Notes under the pieces: generated by a model
What the model was told of the DNA's origin: nothing
Database searches by the model: none
Seen by the model: the letters and a program-made list of their open reading frames with translations, nothing else
Assembly: GCA_015680685.1 (NCBI GenBank)
Contig: MNCI01008582.1
Span: 304,820-356,902 of the forward strand
Source of the DNA: Gnetum montanum
Lineage: Eukaryota; Streptophyta; Gnetopsida; Gnetales; Gnetaceae
Direction of reading: 5' to 3'
Length of the DNA stretch: 52,083 nucleotides
Position numbers and translations under genes: made by a program
Shown: one piece after another, positions 22,574 through 34,759 of the stretch
Layout of the letters: each line of letters opens with the position of its first letter
Position numbering within the stretch: position 1 is the stretch's first letter

Positions 22574-25112
22574 TTTAATACCCTTCTTTCTAGCATTAGG
22601 TTAGAAAACATTATTTTGGGTATAAAACCTCTAATAAATGATTGGTCATAACAAAAAGAACTAAAAATTCAAATGATATAATGTAGCAATAAGAAAGAAA
22701 AAGGAAAATATACTGATATGATGAACAAAGGTAAACAAAGTTATCAATAGTGGAAAATGAACAAAATACTAGCTAATACACATATAGAAATTAGCAACAT
22801 AAAGGATACCCTAAATTAAAATGAATAATATAAGTTATAGATATGAAAATACTGTATAACAATGAATATCTAGAAATATCAATATGTTTCTTATTATGAT
22901 CAACTAATAATGTTATGATTAAGTTATAATTAATAGATATGAAAATAATGTATAACAATGTATATAAAACATCCATGATTCAAATACATAAAGCATAATA
23001 AGAAATAGACTAATACATATCTTGAAATATGATAATATGGAAAAGAAATAATGGTATAAAAAGTACCAATGCTAGAGTCATCACCTAGGACTCAATTCTA
23101 ATGTTCTAAAGGCATCGAATAAATGATTAACAAGCCCTAAGTCATCCTATTCTATAGGATGGGACATATAGTGAGAGCCACACTAATCCATCCTAGTGTA
23201 AATCAAATACCAAACATCTCCAAGAATACCATCTTTAACTAGCCAGATAACTTAGTGCTAGCTCATAACAAATAGTAAACATTTAATCATTCAAGCAAGT
23301 ACAAATCAAAGGATGATAGTGGAGTAATACAACAAATAGGCTAACATATCCAAACAAGCAAAATCTCTTGTGTGGACTAATAATTAATTCAAAGACTAAA
23401 TCTAATACTTCCATAGGTTAAATACTCACTGAACAAAGTCAAATAAAGTTCACAGGTATCAAAGTGTGCCAAACTAAACTTCAACTATAATATAGACAAA
23501 AATGACAAAATCATAAGACCACAACCTCACCATGATTCATGGTGATCAATCACAACCTATACATGGTATTACCATGAATCATGGTTTACTTAGAAAAATT
23601 CATGGTAAAATATATACTTAAAATAGCTTGATCACAACTTTCCCATGATCTGTGATGGCTAATCATAATTAGACCATGATCCATGGTTATAGGAATCACT
23701 CTAATATCTTAAAATGGTTTTAAGAAAAAAGGAATACTTGACCATAACTTCACCATGAATCATTTTGAATGACCACAACTTAATCATAACTCATGAGATT
23801 ATAGGTTTCCTAGAAATAAAGATGCAATTATAAGAGAATATAAAAGTATTGATCACAACTTCATCATGGCTCATGGTGGGAATCCATGATTTGTGGTTAG
23901 TGCCAATAGTTTGACCATGACTTGTGCTTGATATATGATTTCAGCATAAAATCCAACAGAAAGGTAAAATGGCTTGAAATGACTTCAAAATGATTAATAA
24001 TTGATAGAAGATATTAAGAACATAATGAAGATGATAGAGGGAACATAATGAAACCTTTAATTTGAGATAAAAGTGATAATTAAAATGAAGGTATAATAAA
24101 GGATTCAAACCTTAGGCAAAATTGTTAAAACTCATAAAAAAAGATAAACTTAGAATTTATCACAATAAACATGATCTAATTAGATCTAAAATAAGATGAA
24201 TCTAATGACATGAAAACAAGAGACTAATGCATAGTACCCAAACTTGAAACAATTTTTATATTGAATTCACACAAAACCCAAATTTCCAAAATCATTGAAA
24301 ATAATAAAATTACAATAGAACAAAGAAAGTAAATAAAGCATTAATATGAAATGATTCTAATCACTCTAAGAAAGATCCAATCAAATCATAATTGCATATA
24401 AATCCAAAGGAAATTCTTACTTAATCTAGCCATATCAATAAAGCATAAAAGCCTTAGAACTAAAAAAAACATGAGAAAATGCCAATAGAACTTACCTAAG
24501 AAAGAAGAAGCATAATTCATTGAAACAAATGTATGATCATAATAATGCACTAACACATGAGCCACTTGCATAAACCAATAAATCTTCATAACATTGTTGT
24601 AAATCTCCAATCCAAAATCACTTTCATATCCAAGAAAAAGAATTAAATACCTAAAAGAATGGAGTGTGGGGTTTTTAATTGAAAAATATGAGAATCTCAA
24701 GTGTAGTAATCATAAACCTATTTCTAAAAATTTAAAATTACAAATAAAGAAAGCTACTACTAAACCTCTTATATCTCAGATAGACTTCCTATAAGCTAAC
24801 AAGCCATACCAAAAATACTTAAATTACAAATATCACATACCATAATTTATTTAATTTAGAAAATATAATTCTCATAAAACACCTAATCATATGATATAAT
24901 AGATACTGCACTAGGTTAGTGCATAGACGTTGAAAATATAATAAATAGTGCATATAATATCTGTAAATGAGTGTAATAGTATAATGTTGAAAGTCGAAAC
25001 TAACTAATAAGTATGACCATAAATCAAAGTACAAACATCCAAAGCATCATGAAGCATAAAATAAATGGTAAGAATGTTAGCTTAGATATCAAAAAAATAT
25101 AGTTTATTACCA
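22574..25112 (-). repeat. 5' LTR of Gy1
   Basis: Uninterrupted copy of the long LTR, about 2.5 kb. It starts on the plus strand as TTTAATACCC (decayed TGTAACACCC) and ends near TTATTACCA. It serves as the empty-site reference for CopS, S1 and S2. Short open frames (22791-22976, 24386-24700, 24819-25034) are unsupported by the other LTR. Confidence 0.75.
23520..23945 (-). promoter_or_regulatory. Palindrome array and TATA-like site in U3 of the Gy1 5' LTR
   Basis: TCACCATGATTCATGGTGA at 23527-23545 has 9-base arms around one central base. ACCATGAATCATGGT at 23571-23585 is another palindrome. Six or more diverged copies follow to 23945. On the minus strand a TATA-like CTATATTATAG lies just downstream, near 23490-23500. 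Confidence 0.55.
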
Positions 25113-25550
25113 AAAATTATGAACTTCTAATGAAATATTGAATTTTTGGCTTACAACAAGTTGATCACAAGTTGTGCTAATACTATATATGGAGATATAA
25201 TATATTCTAAGAATTCCATGACCTTATCATAAGTCTTGATCTTAGAAATCATAGAAAATTAGGGTTCAATATCCTTTCACAACTATAACATAATTTGTAG
25301 TAATTTTTTCTTATTTAAGAAGTTCATCACAACGAAATCACAGACCATGGTTAAAAATATTAATCAATCATAATTTAAATAATAGGTCATGGTTGACACC
25401 ATGTATGGACTGAGTCATGGTTAATGAAAAATTGATACTTGCAATGTCACAATTCATGGTGAACTTATTCTCTATTTTACATGACATGACCATGAATCAT
25501 GGTCAATCAAATTTTGATAAATATCTCAAGTTTTGAGAGATTAAGAGGAG
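25113..25550. promoter_or_regulatory. Further ACCATGAATCATGGT-type palindromes upstream of element E
   Basis: TGACCATGAATCATGGTCA at 25487-25505 again has 9-base arms around one base. Related half-sites lie at 25345-25450. GATAAATAT near 25517 could be the TATA box of a plus-strand LTR leading to E. Part of 25113-25330 may instead be the resumed 5' LTR of K. I cannot place the border. Confidence 0.4.
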
Positions 25551-26139
25551 ACATGTTTGATATTTAATATCCTTTAGAGAGTTGATTTGAGCTTGGATCG
25601 TCATTGTATTCTAGTTTTCTAAGCTATTTTGGATTGGATAAGAGTGGAAATCGGTTCTTTTAGCATTTTATGAGGTAAATCCTTAGTAGATTAGTATTAA
25701 AGCCTTGTTTTAAAGGCATCCACACCTAGATTTGTTGATGTCCATCAAAATTTGAAAGAACTTTAACGAGTTAGTATGTTTTTCACATACTTAGAGCTTG
25801 AATTAGCTAGTATTGATAAAAATTGATTTGATCCTTGTGAGATAAAGTTTTTCTTATAAATATTAAGAACTTATTTACTTGAAGGGATAGTATTTGAAGT
25901 GAATTGGTTTAAATTTATATTTTTATGTTAAAGTTTAGTGTTTATTCCTTGAACTGGAGAAAATTATTTGTGGACAGCATCTTTGTTACTTTAAGACATT
26001 ATCTTTATACTTATCAAAGACATGGAAGACCTAAAGTGAAGATTGAAGGAAAAAAATCATCTTGCATCTATGTAAAGAATAAGAGGAAGAAGTGATGAAA
26101 GAGCTCTAAGAAGAGAAGATTCTATAACTCAAAGGTATT

Positions 26140-26645
26140 AATAGAGATTTCCTTGCAATCATGCTAGTGAGGAAAATGATGATGCTAGATGTGTGAAAAT
26201 TTTAAGAAGTACTTTAAGAGTCCCTCTTGATTATATTCCTATCATCAAAGATGTTGAAGGTATAGATTTATTCCTTTCATTGCTAATAGTTATGAACAAA
26301 TATTTTCTTATTGAGAAAATTTCTAATAAGTTCATGATTCATACTACTAAGAGTAAACTTGAAGGATTAGCAATCACATAATGGAATAGAGAATGTATTA
26401 ATTATTTTTAAAAGCATGGAAATCCTATTAAGAGTTAACAACTTATGGAATTCATGATGAAGCAAAAATTTGAAAAGATTTCCTACTTCCATCAAGCAAT
26501 TAATAAGTTGAAATTTCTTAGGCAAGGAGAAAAAGAGGTAAAAGCTTATTATGTTAAGTTTGTTAATACTTTACAAAATTTTGATTTCTATTTGTCTAAA
26601 TATGAGAAAGCTTATAATTTTATTCATGGACTAAGGATGTAATAT
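26140..26645 (+). pseudogene. gypsy gag of element E
   Basis: Two open parts in nearby frames. 26193-26381 reads IPIIKDVEGIDLFLSL and KSKLEGLAIT, like F.G..D...YL.W ... A...L.G.A..WW. 26445-26642 reads YFHQAINKLKFLRQGEKEVK, then AYYVKFVNTLQNF and NFIHGLRM, matching the Y...L...L.QG..SV.EY...F ... R...GL pattern. Stops at 26380 and about 26440 separate them. Confidence 0.75.
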
Positions 26646-27229
26646 TACTAAGAATTGATATTTTATAAGTCTAACACTCTTGGTGCAACTTATGATTCAG
26701 CTCTTAAGTCTGAAATAAAAATTATAAAGTTTATATTTTTTAAAAAACACTATTTAGAGTGATGGTAAGGTGCTTATTTCTAAATTCATAAGACCCAAAT
26801 TTTATCTTCGACACATCCACTAAAAATCAATTAGGCTTTCACTCGTCTATCATCCTCCTAGGATTCTAGCTTGGTAGGATGAAAATTAAGCCTCTAGGTA
26901 ATGATTCATTTAAAGAAAAAGATTTAAAAATTAATGAGAGAGTATCATCTTAAAATCTAAGTAATTCATCTAAAGAGGAAAGTGAAAATGATCAAAAGAA
27001 AAATAAAAAGTCTAGTTTATGGAGGAGATGAGAAGAAGGGATAGATCTCCAAAAGGGAAAGATCAAGGTAAAGAGCAATACTATAATTATGATGAGTATG
27101 TCCATAAGCAATGGAAGCTTACTAAGCAATAGAAGAATGAATTTAAATATAAATAAATTCAAACTATGCAACAAGAAGATGTACTTAAAACCTCAAGAAA
27201 GATATATGAGATCGACCCTTCACATATTA

Positions 27230-27750
27230 TTGAGAAAAGTGAGTTGAATATTGTAGTTTTTTTTGTAATATAAATGTCAATGAAGATTTTATGAGAACTA
27301 TTTTATTCAAAAATTATTATAATGTTAAAGGACTATCAATGATAGAGCTCAGGATAATGTGATTTTTACCAAGAGTGTGAAATTATTACATTTAGATACC
27401 ATTCCTCATCCTAATTCATAATATGTATATTAGATGCTAAAGAATCAGTACAAAAAAGTTAAAAAATAATATCTTATAGAATATTCCATTGGTCAATTTA
27501 AGAATAGAATTCTCTGTAGTTTCTTATGTATGGATTATGCTAATATTATTCTTGGTAGGCCTTAGAACTATGAAAACAAAGCCATTTTTTATTATGAGAA
27601 TAATACTTGGACAGTTACTAAGAATAAAAAAATTTGAATTTTTATCTACTAATAATCATGATAATAGTAATAATTTTAATTTCTCATTTATGCTTCATAC
27701 TTTAAAGGAATTTATGAGGGTGAATGATTAGAATGTTAAATGTGATAATG
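27230..27750 (+). pseudogene. gypsy protease C-terminal part of element E
   Basis: Near 27525-27640 the plus strand reads LCMDYANIILGRP and, after a stop, NYENKAIFYYENNTWTVTKN. This matches the conserved gypsy segment M.ACHILLGRPW.YDR...HDG..NTYT. It is the protease-to-RT linker region. Stops and frameshifts are present. Confidence 0.7.
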
Positions 27751-28928
27751 ATGTCCTCTATAATGCTGAGTATGATGCATTTAAATTGGACAATGTTATT
27801 GATTGTATTGAGTATTATAAGCATGATAATAAGAATGTTTATCATGCTAGGCAAGCACGGTTATTGGCACTTTTTTTTATGCTTGATGCTAATTATTAGT
27901 ACTTGTATTAGTATTGGATTGAAGTTTGTGTTTCCATTAATATTATAGCATGCTTTAAAGTAATTTTAAAATTATAATGTTGTGATTACTACATAGCATA
28001 ATTGGTGCTTGAAGAATGATGAAACTAAATTAACTGAAAATGGCAGATTGCCATTATGCATTGGAAAGGCTTGGAATTCTGTATCATTGAAGAAAACTAA
28101 TGTATCTTTTTCCCAAGTTTTTATGTAATCTTTATGCATGTTTGAGCCATTGTGAGAATGTAAATGAGACATTTCAAAGAGATGATGCTCAAGTATTAAA
28201 AGCATGGTGGACATTAGGATAAGCCTCCATGAACAAGATAAGCTCAAAATCAAAACCTTAAGTATTGAAATCAAGTATGATACTCATTTTGTAATACTTT
28301 TGATGCATTGAGTCATATGAATTATGACAATGATTATAATGGCCTTAATTCATGGGAGGCATGATGCCTTCGAACTTGTGAGAAATCATTAAAAATAACA
28401 TTTTTAAGGAAGAGGAAGATGATGAGGATATTACCCTATCTTCTTCATATATTTATTATTCTTAATGTATCCTAGGAGCCTTAGGAATGAGTATGTATAT
28501 TTTTGAATTTTTTATAGAGTCATTTTCATGTGTTTCTGACTCTAGCTAGGAAGATACTATCTAATTGTGAGTCACAGTAACAAGTTGTAGGCTACTACAA
28601 GCCATAATCAGCAACACTTTAAAGAAAAGTAAAGAATTTCATGTTTTTTATGTTAAGCAATGAGTTTAATATCAAGGTGAGTGGCATTATGTTCACAATT
28701 TGAGATTGTAGTCTATAGTTCATTGTAGTTAATATAGAAATAGAGGTAGAAAAATGAAGAATTTTATTAGTGTGAGCAACTTGAGAGCTATATTCTAGTC
28801 AAAGGATAATGAAGGCAAGGAGTTGTGAGCTGCAAACATTCAGTATCTGTGGAAAAGTAAGAGGCATGAGTAAAAACACTTGAGGAAGAAAGTAGCTAAA
28901 ATAGAAATGAAGAGTTTCTTATGAGTGT
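27751..28928. other. Unassigned AT-rich sequence between E and C
   Basis: No recognisable gene. Open frames at 27724-27948 (+) and 27972-28274 (-) are low-complexity and match nothing I know. It may be decayed element E. Confidence 0.3.
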
Positions 28929-29783
28929 TCATGAGTAGTAGGTAGTCCCTACGCCTAACCATATGAATCAAAAGAATTTGCATGTGATTTGGTCAAATTC
29001 TATGGACTTATTTACCTAAGTAGCCCTAAACAGTGAATTATATAGTTGTAATTCATCTTCTCAATCCACACTTGTATTAATTTATGCGTATATTTAAGTG
29101 TGGTTGAGGCATAATATATTCATTTTTATATTTTTACTATTGTTCTCCTACTTGCTAAATGATTATATGAATCAAGATTTAATACTTAATTTAATTAACT
29201 AATTAATTATTTCATTAACTAACTATCCTAACGTTGAGTATCCATTCCCATTTTCCATACACATCCTGGACCTCTATTAACATTACTAGGCTACCAAGTA
29301 TATACTACTAGGTGCATCAAGTATCCATTAGTGGAATTACCAAATGTTAATATATGATGCTTAAATTGGTCATACTTACATTGCTTATAAATCATAAAAT
29401 TATTTACTTATAAATAAGAATGTAAATTACATGTAAAGTGTTGAAAAGTGAAATTATGCTAGTCTAAGTGCTGCAATGGATAGAGGAAATCTGGATTTTA
29501 TTACCATCCATGCAAATGTGTCTAGGTACATGTGCACTCAAATAAAATATCCTACAATCTCTTAAATCCATACTATGAGTACTTAGAAGGAAAATATTCT
29601 AACTTTCACAGAATAAACAAATAAGATTTTATCTAAGCTACGATCAAAAGATGTCATAATGTGAGGGATCCATGCATTTATATAGGCAACACCTAAGTTA
29701 GCATTGATGTACTTGCATGAAAACATAATAGGATGCATCGATGGGGATACATTGATGTAACCTATATTAATGATAGTTCATCA
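28929..29783 (-). repeat. 3' LTR of element C (855 bp)
   Basis: Plus-strand start TCATGAGTAGTAGGTAGTCCC aligns with TGATGAGTGGCAAGGTACCCC of B and D. The end TTCATCA is followed by TACCTTCATG (29784-29793), a decayed form of the family polypurine tract, and by the CTTGTCCTCAAG block. It is strongly diverged from B, so older or a different subfamily. Minus-strand TATA (complement of TTTATATA, 29677-29684). Confidence 0.75.
29701..29758 (-). promoter_or_regulatory. GCATCGATG motif cluster in U3 of element C
   Basis: GCATTGATG (29701), TGCATCGATGGGGAT (29734-29748) and ACATTGATG (29750). On the minus strand these lie just upstream of the TATA box. They occupy the place of the GATATYGC cluster in B and D. 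Confidence 0.5.
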
Positions 29784-29989
29784 TACCTTCATGACTAATT
29801 GAAAACTTGTCCTCAAGAAAAAAAATTAAGATTGAGTTTCTTACCAAATTTGGAAAAGTATGAAACTTTATTGATAAACTAACTCTAACTTTGAGTACTA
29901 GATTGTGGAAATTTACAGAAATGAGTATAATTTTATAATAAAATTAGACACTTAGAGACAAAATTTCATCATGCTCTTGTTAAATCGAT

Positions 29990-31480
29990 GAAGTCTCATA
30001 TGGTGCCTAGAGATGGAGGCTCCTATGGCTCATATGGTCCTTCATCATATCTTGGTGCTATTGGAGGCTAAGGCTACCATTTCTACTACTGAAAGTATGA
30101 AAGCATTCAAGATTACTTTCATCTTTTCCTTCTTACTCCATGGGTCATAAATAATCAAGGCTACTTCCCCTATATGAGCCACTGCAAAGATGTCTCATGG
30201 GCATGACATTGAAGGAAAAATTTCCTTCATATTAATAAACTAGGCTACCAATGGCTTACATTCAATATCAAACATCTTTACAAGGTTCTCTAACTTCTAG
30301 TAGTTGTTCATCCTTCTCACCAAGTTCCTAGCAACATCTTGTTGATTAGTAAAGTTGCTTTTGAGAATTGCAACCTCTACATTAGGTATCTCCAACTTTT
30401 ATTTTGTTTCCTTATGGAACTTGAACTCCATCTTATAGAGGTCTAAGTTGTTAACCTACTTCTCTAGTTCAATTCTTGACCTTCTTTCTATCAACATTAC
30501 CAAGTTTACATATCAAAGGCTGGAAAGCTTATTGTACTCTATCATCTCCTTGATCTGAAACTTCCTTAGATAGATTTATGCCTTATTATATGCATTCAAT
30601 CCATCAAAGATGAGCTACCATACATCATCTCTTTATTGGAGTTGCTAAGGAGCCTCATTCATCTTCATCTTTATTAATTTTATTTCCTTCTCATTAACTT
30701 CCTTGAGTAGCATAACCAGGTCCCTGGAATGATTTTTCACTCTTTAAAATTTCAAGGCCTCATTCTTCTAGGTGGCTATCTCAATTGTAGTCCTTTGGCA
30801 AAGAGCATGAACCTTCTTCATCAAGAGATTCTTATTTTTGGCTACTAACCTCTTTAAGTCCAAGTTTTCCTTGGCAAGCTACTCTTGCTACTTATGGATA
30901 TATTCATCCATCTGGTCCTTTTGCTACTTAGCATTTCACAAGTGATGATTATTCTTGGTAAGGATTAAGTTCTCCTTGAAAACTTGCAATAAGTCCTTGT
31001 CAACATTATTGATCATAGCCACTAACATAGACATGTCAATGATCATCATTTCTTTTGCATTTTTAGCCTCTTGATATTTTTAATGAAGATGTTGATAAGC
31101 TTTATCTCATGTAAGCTCTCACTAGAGAATGATAGGATTATAGAGACAAACTCTTAACTTCATAACTTTAGTGGCCAACTAATGATTCATCATGTTTACC
31201 TTTTCAAGTTGCACATGTGAAACTAGAAACATATCCCTTATCTTGAATAGTTGTGATTGGATTAAAATAATCTCTATTGAGAATTCAAAGATCTCCAGAA
31301 GTAGTTTCCTAACTCCTACTAGTCTTTTCAACACCTCCTCATGTTACATATTGCTCATACGATCACTTCTAGCTCATACTAATGTATGGATCTCTACCAT
31401 AGCAACTATGTTTGGTACAGATGCTGTAGGAGCATTGAGGTTTTCTACTACTTGATCAACCACCACCTCTACCACTATCA
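29990..31480 (-). pseudogene. Element C ORF3, coiled-coil accessory protein remnant
   Basis: No long open frame remains, but minus-strand translation is rich in K, E, L, M and N with stops (for example NVEVAILKSNF, ARNLVRRMNN). Near its end it reads MKEIFPSMSCP and ALIIYDPWSKKE. It occupies the same place as ORF3 of B and shares its composition and parts of its DNA. Function unknown; a structural or protein-interaction role is only inferred from the coiled-coil character. Confidence 0.45.
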
Positions 31481-31559
31481 CTTAGTCCTTATATGGCATC
31501 ACTAAGATCATTTTCCTTCACCTTCCTTCAACCTGACAGACAAGATCACTATATTTTTT

Positions 31560-32850
31560 GAAATTTTAAGAAATGTTTATCTGCGAATGGATATAGTTAC
31601 TTACCTGGTACTTGGATTGGATATCTTGGATGCCTAGTTCCATTGTGCAAAGGATAGCGGTACTATCTCACTATCCCACTAGCTAATGCTCCCCGCAACC
31701 TCATTTAGATTGCTCATGATTGGATAGTAGATAGATGACTCTCCACCACCTACATATCCTTATTGTTTCTTCAATAGCTCATCCCAAATTTCATTATAAG
31801 TTGTTCTACAACTACAAGCATTTCAATGTAGTTTTTTAGACTATAGGTGGTGGTGGTGGTCACCAATCCTCTTCCTATAGCTTTGCTACTACCTAATTCT
31901 TCATCATGTCCTACCATGATGAAATAGAAGCACAGTGGACCACATCATTTAAGTACCAAGCTTTCATCTCCCTTTTGCATATTTTTTTGATAAAACATGG
32001 GAAGGGAAGTTTTTTCCTACCCTTCTTATTTTTATTAAAGTGCTTCTCGAGCTTTAGGAAGATGAGTTGGGGTAGGTTTATAGGAAATTTCCTACTTAGT
32101 GTTGCACATCCTTGGCAGTGAAGGTTGTCACCTTACTTGGCCTCACTATTGGATTTAGGTGATGGGCCAAGATCTTGATGTAATCTTGCTCCACCATTGT
32201 TATGACATTGTACTCCTCATGGTTCACTCCATAGCATTTTTGGATCCATTTCTTTTTTTCCTCTAGGTATACTTGTGTAGAGATCTCTGAAATTTTTTTC
32301 CTAGTATTGGAAAAACTAAGGACTTTGTTGATGGCCTCAACCAAATAAAAGATGGTAATGTGCTTAAGTTTCATCAATGCATCTCATTATCATTTGTTCC
32401 AAAATAGGTATATTTCCCCCATGTACCACTCTTTGTTATTTGAAATAATGGGCCATAAGGGAGACCCCTACAATTGCATTCTAGCCTCCTCTAATGCCAA
32501 CTCAAGGAAGGATCCAAATTTCAACTCTTACAAAATGGAACTTTTAACCTCCTAGGTCCTGATTTGCTACAGGCAAGCTTCTATGAGAGTGACCTTAAGA
32601 TTAGGTCTTGGCTTAGGAGCTTCATCCTTCTTGGATTGGCCCATCTCCATAGTGGAATCTACTTAACAAATTCTACGTTGGCTTCTTCCCAAAGAGGTTC
32701 AATAGCATGTACCACATTAGCTACTTATTCTTGGGGTGGTTGTTGTTTCTATTGATCCCTTCGTCCTCAAGGTTACTCCTCCCTATGTTGCAATGGCTCT
32801 TCTACTTATAGTCCTTGTTTCGATATCATCTATGCTCACAAACATAACCC
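31560..32850 (-). pseudogene. Element C ORF2, plant retrotransposon accessory domain (Transposase_32-like)
   Basis: 32096-32377 is open and reads VEAINKVLSFSNTRKKIS, then ITMVEQDYIKILAHHLNPI. Across a frame break near 32090 it continues INLPQLIFLKL and LPFPCFIKKICKREM. These align in order with B ORF2 (ISEVLKISNTGPKVS, ELTLKERIYFKIETYHICPT, TNLPHLYFMEIL, LPFPCLIRKLCKHAG). The layout fits the Pfam family 'putative plant transposon protein' (F....I...L.L ... W..F....L.PT ... FP.LI..LC..AGV). Its biochemical role is not established. A possible start lies near 32825-32850, about 390 bases downstream of the internal TATA box. Stops are present. Confidence 0.65.
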
Positions 32851-33234
32851 ATGATTAGCTCTTTAGTTCATAATCTTTAGTCATTTGAATGTCTTTCTTT
32901 GTTATATTAGGCTATGTTAATTTATTGGGCATTATAAATTTATCATTTAAGTGCTTCTTTATGATTGTAGGCTAGTGTATTATTTTATTTCGAACTAATG
33001 AAGTTTTTTCATTGGTCCTAATCCTTTATGATAATTAATTTAATATTACTTTAATGATTTAACCATAGGGAGTTAGAAAAATTTCAAAAAAATTTCTATT
33101 AAAAAAAACCTAAGATTTGTGTTTCCCATGAAATAAAGCATACCTCTGGTAGCTTCAGGATAAGAAAAAAGAAAAATTGGGTAAAAGGTTTGGAATTTAG
33201 AGTACTCAAAAAGTTCTTAGGCTAAGTATTGTAC

Positions 33235-33289
33235 TTATTTATATGGTTTTTATATTGCGTAGATGGGGTTGCATCGATGGGGATGCATC
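33235..33289 (-). promoter_or_regulatory. Internal promoter-like site of element C
   Basis: GCATCGATGGGGATGCATC at 33271-33289 shares GCATCGATGGGGAT exactly with the C LTR U3. On the minus strand the TATA box CCATATAAATAAG (33246-33235) lies about 25 bases downstream, and ORF2 follows. The position matches the internal site of B. Confidence 0.55.
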
Positions 33290-33299
33290 AACATAGCTA

Positions 33300-34680
33300 T
33301 TCATAGCAATCTTTCATATTTAAGACCAAAGGAATTTCAAAAAAAAATGGAATGAAATAAGAGCTAAATGAAAGCAAACAATATGTAGAATGATGACAAA
33401 AATATGAAATATGATAAGTAAGAAAATTTGAAGTAAGTCAAGTGGATTGGATGAGTTCATTGAGGATGTTTCAATGATAAATAAAGCAAAACTAGATACA
33501 AAAATTCTATCAAGATGATTTAATCAATCAAGAGGTCCATGGTTAGGGAATCTAACTTAAGGTAGACCATAGGAATGCAAGTGGACCCTCCCCAAATTAG
33601 GCATATGTCTAGTATGCCTTTGCATACCTTCATCACAAAGCGTTAATGGGTTGCAAGGATGATGAATGGTTGGGTTAAGCAAAATTTCATATCCATGAAA
33701 GTAATTGTCCGAGGGTTATGAAATATAGAAAATAAAATTGAACAATATGCTATGGTATGAGGTAGTGAAGTGGTAGAACATGGGATGAATGAATGATAGA
33801 GAGAGAAAGAATGAAGGAGAGAGAATTGACATCATTGTCATATGAGATTCTTGGTCAAATTGATTATTAAGATGATATAATATTGATCTATTCAAAGTTT
33901 AGACCAAGTCCATTCTACTTTCAGTGATCTCACATTGACATATTCTTTTTCTACATCACTTAAAATTTTAATACAATCCCAAATGACAATAATCACTCTA
34001 ATTGAAAAAGAAAGAAGATAGGTCCTTAGTTAGAGGGGTGCCTTTAGACATGGGTAACATATCTTTCCAACCCCAAAACTAGTGCTTGTAGCCCATTATT
34101 GAGTCTAAGGAGTATGCTTCAAATTCCCATGTTATTTTTTTTCATGGAAATCACACCATGTAAAGACATACTTCATTTTATGATAAACAACAATAATTAT
34201 GATATACTGGTAGAGAATCATAGAACTTAGCAAGAATGTTGAGGGAAAAATCATATCAAATCTTCATGAGGTCACACCATTTTTTATTTCCACTTGATCT
34301 TTTTCTAGTTCATTGAGTAACAAGATCATTGGTTACTTCTTAGTTGTAATGGAAAAGAATTTTTATGCTTCCATGATACTAATTTCTCATGGAACAAATG
34401 GAATTAGTAGATGTCATGAACTCACTACTTGATACCACCATGAAATTAATAGATTTAGTAGAGAAGATATTCCAAAGACAAAAATTGATCTTTTGGTTAA
34501 TCAAGAATAATGTTCATAGTGTCCAATTTTGTAGTAGCAATAAACAAAAGAAAAGACATTCAACAAGATTAGTTGAAATTAATAAATATGAAAAGAAAAT
34601 AAAACATATAAAATAATTAATAAAATATTAAAGAAAATGAAAAACATATAGAGAACATTGTAAAAAAAAATATTTAAAAC
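33300..34680. other. Non-coding spacer of element C
   Basis: No gene seen. Segments align with the B spacer: AGACCAAGTCCATTC with AGACCAAATTCATTC, and CATGGGTAACATATCTTTCC with CATGGGTGCATGTCTTTCC. Similarity in a non-coding spacer supports common descent of the two elements. The open frame at 34389-34616 is not conserved. Confidence 0.5.
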
Positions 34681-34759
34681 TGGTTAGCCTCATTAAGATA
34701 TTAACATGGATGACCATCTTCCCAATGACTATGTTGAGAGAAGGATATCTAAAAAAATA

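Larger units (their letters stand above)
5866..25112 (-). mobile_element. Gy1, decayed Ty3/gypsy chromovirus-like element with LTRs of about 2.5-3 kb
   Basis: Two diverged copies of one long repeat flank a gypsy gag-protease-RT region read on the minus strand. The 5' LTR is 22574-25112. The 3' LTR is 5866-20402 after removing three later insertions. The copies align segment by segment: 5866-7100 with 22574-23455, 16362-17153 with 23455-24215, 17661-18247 with 24217-24845, and 20096-20402 with 24850-25112. Both left ends read TNTAAYACCC, a decayed TGTAACACCC terminus. Integrase is missing: RNase H runs almost straight into the polypurine tract. Candidate target duplication AAAAA/AAAAT is too simple to trust. 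Confidence 0.8.
25551..27750 (+). mobile_element. Plus-strand gypsy gag-protease remnant (element E)
   Basis: About 25550-26140 looks like LTR/leader. Gag follows, then a polar linker, then a protease-linked segment. After 27750 no RT or integrase can be recognised, so the element is truncated. It faces opposite to Gy1 and C. Confidence 0.65.

Noticed and set aside
24386-24700. 104-residue minus-strand open frame in the Gy1 5' LTR
   Set aside because: The aligned part of the 3' LTR (about 17830-18110) does not keep it open, and no domain is seen.
31192-31455. Plus-strand 87-residue open frame in element C
   Set aside because: Opposite strand of the ORF3 region; no domain and not matched in B.
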